Shown: positions 51,122 through 61,835 of the stretch, piece after piece | How the letters are laid out: every line of letters begins with the position of its first letter | Position numbering within the stretch: position 1 is the stretch's first letter | Assembly (NCBI GenBank): GCA_008360955.1 | Contig: LUCM01001643.1 | Coordinates: forward strand, 1 to 64,000 | Direction: 5' to 3' | From: Fasciolopsis buskii | Taxonomy: Eukaryota; Platyhelminthes; Trematoda; Plagiorchiida; Fasciolidae | Length of the DNA: 64,000 nucleotides | Translations under genes and position numbers: made by a program | Notes under the pieces: model-generated | What the model was told of the DNA's origin: nothing | What the model saw: only the letters and a program-made list of their open reading frames with translations | Databases searched by the model: none

Positions 51122-52423
51122 TAGTGGAAGGTAGGCTATGGTAAAATTGAAATAATGAATATCACAAACTGTGGTCATTCTAAAAACTGTTGCTGGACTC
51201 AAGTGTACAGCCAAGTCGTCTAGGTATTAGGACCAAACAGAGCCAAAACTCGATAACCGTGTGAGTGTGTGGTTAGTAAACAGACCGTTGGAAAATCGAC
51301 GTGTACGCCTAATATTGCCCAGCAATCCCGTGCGTCCAGCACACCTTCGAAAGGACTGGACAAAATATGAGTTTCGTCTAATTCACTTAATAATGTTGTT
51401 TACGGATCTTGGCAGAAAATTCGTGAATGCGATTATTCTCCCTGGTTTATGCATACTCTGACCATAAACAGGAATAGTTGTAAGTATACGACCTTGGATG
51501 GCGAGATAAACTAACAAGAAAATGACAAAGGAAGACCTGTATAGAGTCACAAATGCTGTACAGGCTGCAAGAAGCTCGTCAAAGTTAATCGCCAACTGTG
51601 ATCGCACAGGCTAACCAAACCGTGTAATCGATGCACGATATTTACCAAGCCATTTCATTATACCACACGAGAAAGTTCAGTAAGAGTATATTTTGTAAGC
51701 AGCAATCCCATCGAATTGAGTCGATTTTATTTGTATTCATTTAAAATCTCCCAAAAAATCGTAGTCTCTACGCAGTAGTACATACGAAATATATTCTGGT
51801 CCCTCCTGCAAAGAGGTCGGATAACTATGAAAGGATTTGAGGTTTATCAGCTGTCGAACCCACAGTAAAAATGCAACAAAGGGCCGAAGATACAGACATT
51901 TCCTTCGTTGCGATTTCACCTGGTGGTTGATTAATTTAAACGACCAGTGCATAGTGTGTCAAAACTCATCAAGATCACAGTTTATGTTAGAAATAGGTCC
52001 AATCACCGTAATTTTATTGTTATTTGACGTAAATTGTAAATAATCATAGCCATTCATTTAGAGAGATTCAAATCAAGGACATTTTAACCAATATGGAATT
52101 TGTTACAATTATGCGCAAAAGAATTGCCCATTAGCCATACGGGAATTGTTCCGAAAAAATCGACCATGGTGCAGATTGATTCGCTCACAAATTATTTAGT
52201 TTTACGGACGAAAAACAGTTGTGAAGTAATTTTCTCCTATTTACCATGGAGATCACGAAGACTTTTATTCTTCGAATTTGCCAGGCTTGAAATCAATGTG
52301 GCTGGAAGTTTAGGATTCTCTTAAAAAATGATGTTGGGCATACTTATCCGAAGATAAAAATTCAGATCCGAACTTAATTCGTGTAATGCCACTTTGTTTA
52401 GTCAAATATTGTGTTATCACCTT

Positions 52424-52451
52424 GATTAGCCACACTCTCGTGTGGCTAATC
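52424..52451. repeat. Perfect 12-bp inverted repeat with 4-base loop
   Basis: GATTAGCCACAC, then TCTC, then GTGTGGCTAATC. It is a perfect stem, GC content about 50%, and not part of any recognised element. Confidence 0.85.
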
Positions 52452-52647
52452 TTACGCGCTTCTTCATTTGCCAACGGAAACCGTTTGTTTATGAATCTAG
52501 AAAAAAACTTTAGACCGTCTCATAATTGACACCAAACGGTTGAATACTGGAAGTAGAAACTGACCGATTTTAATCGAGCAACTGTTAGTGAACAAGTACA
52601 TTTCCAGTATTTCGCGAGTGCTTCACCCAGGCAAAAAATTACAAAAA

Positions 52648-52694
52648 TTGCGGGAGGACCAGTTCGCATAAGTGAACTGGCCTTTCTCCCGCAA
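52648..52694. repeat. Two-part hairpin, about 47 bases
   Basis: The outer stem TTGCGGGAG pairs with CTCCCGCAA, and the inner stem CCAGTTC pairs with GAACTGG, with loop GCATAAGT and a small asymmetric bulge (GA versus CCTTT). It lies 200 bases from the palindrome at 52424. Confidence 0.8.
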
Positions 52695-52699
52695 AAGGC

Positions 52700-55080
52700 C
52701 CGTGGTCAGCGGTCCCGGTCAGTTAAGCGTCATGTTCTAAAGACAACGAAAGTTGTAGCAATTAGTCTGCGCAATCCTCACCGCCTAAGCACTAAAAATT
52801 GCCTCAAACCTTCCTGATCAGCTGGTCAAAGCAAAGCAGAAATTAGGGCGGGCAAAATATCACGAAAAGTTCATCCGAACTGGGATCATTCACAAATTCT
52901 GAGTGTTATCGTTCATAATAATTTTCTTATCGTTTCATCATTTATTTGATCCTATCCTCTACAATTTATATAATATATTGTCGTAAGAACATGGTTACAA
53001 GTCATTAAAAGAAATCATTTTGACAACCTACATTTTAACGGTATTTCTGAATGGTAATGTCCTTGGGTAATCCACAAGTGTAAAGGCTTCCAACACTGTC
53101 ATATTCAGGTATTTTTAATCCTACGATAAAAAGATTTATCCTCAAATTAATGTCTGTCAAGTATCACGTGGGTATGTGATTGGTCTCCTCCGCCCAGAAT
53201 TGAATTTTAGTCACAGACAGTCACTCCAATGATTCAAGAAAAGCTAACGTGTTAGCCGTAGTTGAAATAGGAGTTGCCGTGATTGACACAATTACCGAAA
53301 TGGTAAGTTATACAGCTAGCTAATAGCACTTTTCGTTATGAAGATGCGGAATTCCCCAAAGAATACCAGTGAAGCAGCACACATTCTTTCGATTCACGTA
53401 AAAAGTTGTGTGAAAGTGATTTGTTCGATGGAAAAACAGCCCGATATTCTTTAGGTCTCAGTCGAAGTTTAGCATGTTTTCCATCTAACTGAATGTCAGC
53501 TATTGAAAGTCAAAAACTGTCTACAGTCATCACGAGAACCTGATTTAGGTTTGCTCATATCTGCTTTAAAAAAAAAGAACTACAACTAGAAACGGTGCCA
53601 GTTATTATTGGAAATCAGATGAAATGATGTATTTCACCCCAAGCCCGTACAGCCACTCTAATGGCATGGCAATTTATCGTGAACATTCAGTACGACTTGT
53701 TTTCACTGGCTCCATTATGTATTATCTAACATGGATTTATCTTGTCCGTTGTCAAAGTAGCATTCTTTCAGACGGGAAGGTTGAAGTCGCCAAATATGTA
53801 TCAAAGAGAACAAACTTTTCATGTAATAAGTCCATCAGTTGACCTTGGATATCTTTGTGCTATCTTCACGCACCAAGACGGGGTGAAGTGCGGTGAGACT
53901 TTAAAATGGTGATTTCTGAACAACAAAATTATCTGAATGACCCTCCTCGACTTGTTAATCATTCCAGAACTGTGTTGAATACCTAAGCCTGATTCTGCCT
54001 CATAAAATTCGTGTGGAGATCACATTCACCAACTCTGTCCAACAAAACAAAAACGCCGACTTGACGGGCTTAGAGTCGAAGCCAAATCACGTGATTAATG
54101 CCGAAAATTGTGTTTGTTTTGAACAAATTATCGTAATTCCCTGAGGGATCAGAGTTACCCGAATGTCGTCCACATTCGTCGGGTGGGCTAAAGACACTTT
54201 GCAAAATTCGAATTCCTTGTCAGAGGAGAAAACAAACCATTTACTGGTATTCCATCCGAAATTTGTTTGTAATTGGGAAATATGCTAAGACATTATTGGA
54301 AGCAGTTTAGTTCACATTGTCCGTGTTGTTTATCATTAACCTCGACAATACTGAGATCAACTTGAACCATCTTACAATCTCAACAACTGTACGCGGCCCG
54401 GTGATCATGGTCATGCAGAATCAGCAAATTCACTGATTCTAGATGTGAGTAATTCACTAGCCATTTCAGAGCCTCTCAGCGCGAGTTAAATGAGGCCCTT
54501 TTGGTGTGGCCTAGCCATCGGGCACCCAAAATGAAAGGGAACCATGGAAACGAGTCTTTTCTAAACTCCACTAATAACTGATCACAATCAAATAAGTAAA
54601 GCTGGATCTATTCGTATACCGTTTTCTGACAAGGTTCGTTGGACTGGTGACCTTGAGTCAATTATCACACGTAGGTCTCGTTTTTCGACAATGAGGTTCT
54701 TACCAGAAATCACTGAGAAGATGAATGTTAGGTTGAATTTTGGTCCACCTCTTTGATTTAGTGTTTAAAAGTGGCAAAAGATTGACTTTTAAATCATGAC
54801 CAGCTGAACGGCAACGTAAAAGAAAGTAATCCAATGATTCCGTCTTTGCACCATGAGTAAGCGATTGGATCTTTATCAAGGATTAAATGGAATGATTTTT
54901 GGCAAAATAACTCGGCTGATGGCCTACTAGATTAGTATTACCTTTCTTATATTCACCCTGTCTCTTCTGTCTCCAACCCACTCTGTTTGTCTCTTCTGCC
55001 TACCCATAGTATCTCCATTGATAACACGCCCGATACTCGCAACAGTTTATTGTCAATTAGTGTAGTAGGTGGTTTTCAGT
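52700..55080. other. Intronic stretch, nothing recognised
   Basis: Only short open frames without motifs were seen on either strand. Confidence 0.5.
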
Positions 55081-55094
55081 CTGTTAGCTCACAT

Positions 55095-56585
55095 TTTCTC
55101 TGCATCTGGGTTCCTTCAATGTGCGCACTTTAATGCAGGCTGGCCAACAGGTGTGTTTGGCTCTGACAGTGGACTCGCTTTCGATTGATGTCTGTTGCGT
55201 GATTGAAACATGAATTCAAGATTCCAGTAGAGTAGAATAAATCAAATAACTTCGCCAAAGGTTTCGTCAAGATATTTTCTTCGCAATTCAGGAGGCGAAG
55301 CAGCTCAAGCTATGGGTCAACGTGGTGTAGGAATAGTCTTGAGTGAGAAGGCTGAAGCAGCCCTTTTAGACTGGATCCCAATCAACAGTCGCTTGTGTGC
55401 CATGAGACTGCAGGGATCAGTCGGCGTCCGAAAGGGTAGTAGTGTTAAGCGTAGTTTATTTGATATCTCGGTATACGCTCCAACAGCATGCAATACTAAT
55501 ATGGAGAAAGACGAGTTTTACGATAAACTCGTCACTCTTGTTCGAAAGAGCAAACGCTCTGACATTGTAGTGGTAGCAGGTGACTTTAATGCACAAGTTA
55601 GAAACCTGGGTGCATCGGAGTCCTGTTTAGGTGGGCGATGCGCCTTGCCTGCATAGTGAACAGACAACGGGAAAGACTTCTCCAATTCTATGCAGACAAT
55701 CATCTATTCTTTTCGACTGGTAGTCTGAGTCAGATCGACTACATTGCAGTAAGCTACCGTTGGTGCAGCTATGTTCAGAATTGTAGATCATATTGGACAA
55801 CGTACGTCGAATCAGACCATGTGTTAGTTTTAATGCGATTTTTGCTGCAGTTGAACGGCCATCGACGCAGGCCACAAACCCGATTGACTGTCGGACTTCT
55901 GTATGATTCGGCGGCTCACAACAGCTACGAACAGAAACTATCCGAGGAACTAAGAACTGCGACGAGCAGCAGTGTGGATGAGCAATGGGATCAAATTAAG
56001 CAGGCTATGCTTTTGGCAGCAGTATTATTGAGGTTAGGAATCTGGTATTGCGTGCTACTTCTGAAAATAGCTTTTTTCAGCGTATGAAACTTAGTAGACC
56101 ACGCTGGTTGGGTCATGTGTTGCGTATGACAAACACTCGTCTACCATACCGTGCCTAATTTTGTGTTCCTCCTAAGGAATGAATGAAGCCATGTAGACGT
56201 CAGATGTCTTGGCAACGTGGAATGAGAAAATTTACAGGTAATGTAGGTGTTTCAGGCCTTCGTGGTTGGGGTCCGAAAGACTCGTCGACTAGCTGGTTGG
56301 AGACACTGGCGGATATGGCAGTGAATCGTGAACAGTGGTGATCGTGCTGTCATTTTTTATCGAATCAGAATGATTGAAAGCACGTGCGTTCGTACAGTTA
56401 GACTGTGTTCCGTGTGTTGGCTGCAGCAGCATCTTATCTGTTCCCGCTTGTGTAGGTCCACTCCGTGTTCCCGTTGGATATTCACTTTTTATAGAAACGT
56501 GTAACTCTGGGAAAAGGCATTTATCAGCGAAGCTTGCCTTGCCGTTTAACGCTGAACGTTGATGATGATGATACCATAACGGCGG
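55095..56585 (+). mobile_element. RTE-type retrotransposon, internally deleted (endonuclease plus 3' end, no RT)
   Basis: The endonuclease begins GSFNVRTLMQAGQQVCLALT at about 55110 and continues SLSIDVCCVIE. After a decayed part it reads VLSEKAEAALLDWIPINSR (55312-55656), SVYAPTACNTNM and VVVAGDFNAQV, which carries the GDxN catalytic motif. A frameshift near 55650 leads to LLQFYADNHLFF, QIDYIAVSYRW and ESDHVLVL, the conserved SDH end of the nuclease (55638-56087). Directly afterwards, from about 56027, a different frame gives EVRNLVLRATSENSFF and RPRWLGHVLRMTNTRLPY, the extreme C-terminus. The whole reverse transcriptase, about 1.5 kb, is missing. The tail 56140-56580 matches copy B and ends in a GAT run. 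The element lies in intron 1, antisense to the host gene, and is non-functional. Confidence 0.87.
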
Positions 56586-56710
56586 TTTCCGGATTTGCTG
56601 TTCTCCCAAGATTCACAAAAACTACATTTATGGATTACACAAATACCGGACGATATTATATGAGATTAGAGACGACCTCTGACTAAAGAACTCTGCTATT
56701 CCAACTGGAC

Positions 56711-56780
56711 TGGGTAGGTGGTGGAGACGCTGTCGTAGGGTGTATCACTTTCAGTCGGCTGGTCCGGGTTCAACACTCAG
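56711..56780 (+). repeat. tRNA-derived SINE head
   Basis: GGGTAGGTGGTGGAGACGC (A-box-like) and GTCCGGGTTCAACACTC (B box) are at tRNA spacing, about 130 bases downstream of the RTE 3' end. It could be part of a SINE inserted beside that element. Confidence 0.5.
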
Positions 56781-58128
56781 TTGTGATGCAGGGTATGCAT
56801 CCATGATATCCCTGAATGCAGGAGAAAAGGTGCTTCCCGAGTTATACATGCATCCGACGACTTGAGAGTTTGTGCATGAAAGATGAAATCTGAACAGCGG
56901 CCCGGCAAGCGTATTCAAGCACGAGTCCGTGTCAGATCTGTTATAGCCTGTTCTAAGTGTTACTGGTGCCTAAACTGAAAAGATAGTTGTACTAAAGTTA
57001 TATTTGATGTGGAGCGAAAGGAAGTACAAGCACGATATAATTCCACTAGCATGTGATACGCTGAGTGATCACCAGTTTCCACGTCCAAATTGAATAATCA
57101 ATCGTTTCAACGTTTTATGCACGATGGAATCTAGGCGACCTCGTTTGGTTTTGAAACATCTCGAGATTCTAATCGATGATTAAACGATCGTAAACCTGCC
57201 TGGAGATTCGTTACCCAAAGTAACGGAAACTTCGGCTCATTAAAATCATTCTGGTTCACACTTTTTAATGGTCAAATATCATACAATATGGCGCATAGTT
57301 TTTCGATACACTCCGAAATATATTCAGTTCTGATTTATTAGTAAAGCTGCTTTAAGGATTAGGAACTGAGAGCGAAACCTGAATCCATATCCCATTTGAA
57401 CAGAAAAAAACTACAGGTGAGTAAACAAGGAGATATAAAGATATTACTCTTCTCAGTGCAGCATAGTGGGACTGGTCTAGAGAGAATTTCAGACTAGTTT
57501 GGGGTTAGGTTTGAAAGGAAAGTGTTAATCATTTTAATTGCATTTTTGAAGTACTAGGTTACTGGAAGCTAGATGCCTCATAGTCTTTAATGAATTTCCA
57601 ATCACAACCTCCCCTTCATGTGAAACTGCAGAGGCTGTTAGTAAGCCCGAACTGGTAACAACACGGAAGGTGGTGGACTGTTGTCTACCGACAAAGCGAC
57701 TAGTGGACCTGAAATTCGAACCTGCACGTACTGGGTAGACCGACGTCTATTCGGTCTGTCGAAACCTGCTCTTCCACGGAAAAACGCACAGGATAGTATG
57801 GACACAAATTGTTTTCAGATATATCGCCACATATTGAATATTGGTAAACAGGGAGCTAGAACGGTAAAATCTACATAAAATTCTAACTAACAGTTCACTG
57901 ATACGGCATCATTGTGAGTCATTATTTCGGCAGCTCTTTGTCTATCTCGCGTCATTCGATATTCCTGCCAAATCCATGGAGCATTTTTTGATTTAAAATA
58001 ATTACATGATCTCTTCGTACCTGAGGATGTGTATTCGTACAAAGTTTTGATGATTATTGAAACAGTTCAGCGGTATTTGTGTAGTCAGAGTAGAATGCCG
58101 GTAGGAAAAGATGAATGATGAAACTCAC

Positions 58129-58234
58129 TTTGGCGAGGGCATTGCATCCACATGACAGGGCAAAATGAGCGGTTCATCCGGTTTCGCATAGACGAACAAC
58201 GGTGGGCTGATCACAAAAGTGGGCGGATAGGTTA
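58129..58234 (-). CDS. nrg: Neuroglian-like exon 1 seen here: N-terminal half of Ig1
   Basis: 106 bp coding 34 full codons between two split codons (residues 2-35 of the joined partial protein). It reads TYPPTFVISPP, a typical Ig A strand, then DEPLILPC with the B-strand cysteine at residue 27, then HVDAMPSP leading into the C strand. The donor is CCAAA|GTGAGT (phase 2), a strong match to the consensus. The acceptor is the weakest of the set: ACAAG at 58235-58239, after a moderately pyrimidine-rich tract, chosen because there is no other AG between it and an in-frame TGA at 58329-58331, and no in-frame ATG. The upstream exon must end in phase 1 and should carry the signal peptide; I did not find it. 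The next exon begins with T, so the split codon becomes AAT (Asn) followed by YQW, which restores the Ig C strand exactly. Confidence 0.75.
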
Positions 58235-60066
58235 CTTGTAGACCATGACCGGAAAGCGTGTAGAGGCGCAGACGGGCAGCGGTGGATCCGTTCGCGAGGG
58301 GGAGAAGTGAGAAAGAGGAGAAGGTTGATCAAATTTCGTCGAAGTTGGGCGCGACAAATTTAATTTGGACACCTGTGGTTTCATGATACCAAGTGTCCGA
58401 GTAAACAGACGCGGCGAAAAAAACTGGATGATCAATGCATTGATGAGAGTTCACAATTTTGTCTGTTCAGAGGCGTCTAATTTCTACTTTTACTGAACAC
58501 ATCTCCGTAATGAATGCGGTCCCAGGTAGTTGTATGGATATCACATTATTCGGCGAGTCGCACTTCTTTTACCTTGTTTGCACCACTTGGTTCTACCTCA
58601 ATGCAAAAGAACAAATGCATTGCGCACTCACTGAAGCAGACTGCATATCGATCACCCGGGGTCGTGAACAGTGAAAAGGCAAGTAACCACAGGTGGCCTC
58701 ACTCGCGGATATGTATTAACGAATTCGGTGGAACTGAATATCGATCTACAACCAAAGTAGCTCTAGCTGACACACGAGTAAGTAGAGGTGGCTCAAAATG
58801 ATGACCAAATTACAGGTTACCAGTACATCACTTTTGAATTACGACTTTCTGAAAAAAACAAATAGTCACCGAAATCTGTGAACGGTGGTCCACTCCGCGT
58901 CAAAGAGAGCGTCACTGTGACCCCTAATAACCCCACTTCTCCCCGTGTATACCAAATGTGCATACTTGTGGAGAATCCAGCAACCTCTAGTAGTAAAAGG
59001 TTGACTCAACGTCATACACGACTAGATTTCCTGTCATTTCGGATTCACATTTTGCTATCCGCGTCTTAAAGATTCTGTCTACAAAAATAGTGAAGGATCT
59101 GGTCACTAGTGTGCTTTATTTGGCAGAAATCTACATTATCACTTGGCTGTTTGAGTGCCTACCTGTATCTATCCTGAAACATGTGTTGAGAGCTGGAAGG
59201 GGAATTAGAGTTCGTTCGCGCTGTCACCCCCGGATCTGCCTTGGAACCATGATGGATTTCGGGAAAAAAACTTAGTTCAACAGATGTTCGGAGTAAACGG
59301 ACTGGGGAATGGGTCAACACACCATTAGTAATTGTTTGATCTAGTTTTTGGGACAGATAGGTGAGACGGTAGAATGGCCACCTGAGTTTTATTTACCGGC
59401 CAGATTACACCATTATCCACCGCGGTAGCATATTGTGAGGCTGGCAAAATCCTTTACAGGGTTTCATCACATTTACCGATTAATACGACTGCACGAGATA
59501 CGAAAACTCTGACCCGTTTTTTGGGCAACGTAAAGGAAAGCGTTCGAACCTAAAATCTAATGAAGTCACATTACTATAAATCGATCGGGTCCGAAGTAAC
59601 TACAATTCTCTGAACAGGTCCTGCAGATTGATCTTTGAATTTTTGACTCCCCGTAGATGCACAGTTTATCGATAAATTGTAGTTTGATTTGAATATTTTC
59701 TTCTGAATTAAAAGCGTCTCAGTTATGGCGAGTGATCATTCTCGAGTGAAGTCCTGCATTCAGAAGAGTAATTCACAGTAGCTGAAAGGTTCGTTGTTCA
59801 GAAGGTCTACCGATAACATTGTATTTTTTCAAGCATTTTTTTAAATTGAATAATTCACCTATCCCATTTTGTTAGAGGTCGTCAACAATACACAAATGTT
59901 ATGCCACGGAAAGCAACGCCAAACTAAGACAAGTCAAGTTGTGAGCCAAAAGATCACAACAGGCAGATTATCCCTGCTAACCCTTAACTATAAGAGAATT
60001 TCACATGATCAAAGACATTTGTTCCTGGTTATTGACTGACAAGAATAAACGTTCTGAGTACAGAAG

Positions 60067-60354
60067 TTACGTGAGACGAAAGCTTTTGAAACACTTGCAC
60101 GCGCTTGTTATTTCACCGTATAGACTGAGTGCAATTCTGAAATAGAGGGCATCATTGTGAAATGGGTTGGCTGGCTTGAGGACTGCGGTGTTTTTGTTCA
60201 AAATTGCAAGTTCCGAGTTCGTGCTCCGTTCGAGTATGAGGGATTTGCACCGGGGAAGGTTTGTGACACGGATGGTAAACCTGTCTGGTAATTCCACGTG
60301 TTCCACTGGCGAGTTTGTCATCGACGCGGAAGGAAAGGATGTTTTATTGTGCAA
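60067..60354 (-). mobile_element. Possible Penelope-like element relic
   Basis: The minus-strand frame contains LNKNTAVLKPANPFHNDALY and FRIALSLYGEIT, loosely matching SKNTAALRPTKDRIPFRP and the stretch after it in the Penelope-like element at 32.8 kb. The antisense strands of both also start alike (MAGLRTAVFL here, MVGLKAAVFL there). The similarity is short and could be chance. Confidence 0.35.
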
Positions 60355-61128
60355 TATGTATACGATTGGTCACATCAAAAAGCCAAATGTTTCAGCCGAT
60401 CATTCGACCTGTGTTTGCCTACTCCGAATCATCGCCGTTATCTATGTTCGGATCTTGGTAACACATTTTTTATGTGAACAGTACAACGAATATTTGGCCT
60501 CTGGAACTACGTATTATCCGTTTTCACAGTTATACATGCGTATATAAGGTGAAGACCAATTCTATTGGGAGGCACCAAATAGTTTTTATATCCTAGTCAA
60601 AATTTATGCTCATAAAGCTGAAGAGTAGATTGCCAACTAGCTCATATTTCGTGCACAGTTCAGCATGACCGCTATCGAGAACACAAACAGCGGACATTTT
60701 GTATACGCCATTCTTTCACTCGTAAAGAAGTGATGATCGAATCTGTAGATTTTCGATAGCGATACCGTTTGTCAACGCGCAGTTGGTCAAACCTTTCCGA
60801 GGTTCTCTTGAGTTATAGTGCAGTGGATAAAACCGTTGATTCCACAGCGAAATTATCTACCGCACGAAATTTGTTGTTAATCAGAGGATAACTGACGGAA
60901 GATATTTCAGTTCGCTAAATCTAAAATTACCCGCCTTTGGAGTCTTGTGTGTTCTCGTTTGCAGGTTTTTTGATACATTTTAGTTTTAAATTGCTAGGTA
61001 GCTACCTAATTAATACAAACGCATATTTGTACCTGCGGAAAATGTAAAATACTGTTCGCATTTGAAATAGCTAAATGCAACACATCAGCGACAGTCAATA
61101 TTGACCGCGCCTTTCCACCATGCGCGTA

Positions 61129-61439
61129 AGTATATATATATACTTTAGAGGTTAGAATGCATATTCTGAATTTCAACGTTTATGGCGAAGTTTCGAACTA
61201 AACCAAGACTTGCGGTGAAACGTGAGTGACTGAATGAGATCGCTAGTTCCGTTCGTTTTGGTGTGTTATCCATCTGTTTGTCTTTCTATTTTGCATCATG
61301 GGCCATTCACGTTTGACAGAGTCCTCGTTTGGATCGAAACGTCGAAACAAACGTCATAATGCAGTGTAGCCCATCTAACCTCTAAAATGTGCAACATGAG
61401 TTGCATATATTTTCACTCATATATATATATATATATATA
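61129..61439. repeat. Short inverted-repeat element flanked by TA microsatellites
   Basis: TTTAGAGGTTAGA at 61144-61156 and its exact reverse complement TCTAACCTCTAAA at 61374-61386 enclose about 217 bases. (TA)n runs lie just outside at about 61131-61142 and 61419-61439. It has the general look of a MITE inserted at TA; no transposase is present. Confidence 0.5.
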
Positions 61440-61769
61440 CTGATATGCTTACTCTTAAATCATACCTCAGTGAATGATGATGCCTTCTACGCAGCAAATG
61501 CAAATTTTAATTCTGGGCTGACAAATGCGGGCTTTCAATCCTAATTTACACATCATTCGAGTGTATAAACAACCATTCGATAACAAAACGTTGCTTCTAC
61601 CCCTCCTTAGCAAACTATTCATGTTCGTCCCAGCTATTAAATCGAGTTTTGTCTACCTGTCAGAAGGTAGAATTATTTTGTCCACTGAACGTATGAAACA
61701 TCCGTCGTCCGTGATGAACCTGACCAGGAGGCAACCTGTTACTAGGCTTGGCCCAAATATATATGGAAT

Positions 61770-61835
61770 TGGTCCAACTCTGTGGCTAAAGCGTTCAACT
61801 CGCTTGCATTTGTCTCGGGTTCGCGTCTCAGTTTG
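61770..61835 (+). repeat. tRNA-derived SINE head, same family as 38701
   Basis: TGTGGCTAAAGCGTTCAACT and TCTCGGGTTCGCGTCTC align with TGGCTAAGGCGTTCGACTC and CCCGGGTTCGCGTGCC of the SINE at 38701, at similar spacing. The characteristic body seen there is not obvious downstream. Confidence 0.6.

Larger units (their letters stand above)
9529..58234 (-). other. nrg: Partial L1CAM/neuroglian-like gene (Ig1-Ig3 region), 5 exons over 48.7 kb
   Basis: Gene-level entry for the five minus-strand exons listed separately. Seen directly: the donor/acceptor phases pair up (2-2, 1-1, 1-1, 0-0), split codons join to Asn, Arg and Gly, and the codon counts of all exons agree with those phases (about 362 residues). 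Introns are about 29.3, 4.2, 7.8 and 6.4 kb, and each cuts through the middle of an Ig domain or lies close to a domain boundary. Known for the family: L1CAM/neuroglian proteins are type I membrane cell adhesion molecules of neurons and epithelia, with six Ig domains, several fibronectin III repeats and an ankyrin-binding tail. Their Ig domains are typically split between two exons. The GNLYL stretch in Ig2, the WMI after the Ig2 B-C region and the NRPRL linker into Ig3 are what point to this family over Dscam, contactin or hemicentin. Missing: signal peptide exon upstream and all exons after Ig3. Confidence 0.82.

Noticed and set aside
58240..58330. Extending exon 1 upstream into LLPLANGSTAARLRLYTLSG
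   Set aside because: The frame is open back to a TGA but has no ATG and no acceptor AG, so the exon most likely starts at 58234.
60167..60547. Plus-strand open frame of 126 codons
   Set aside because: Probably the antisense shadow of a Penelope-like relic on the minus strand; no domain recognised.
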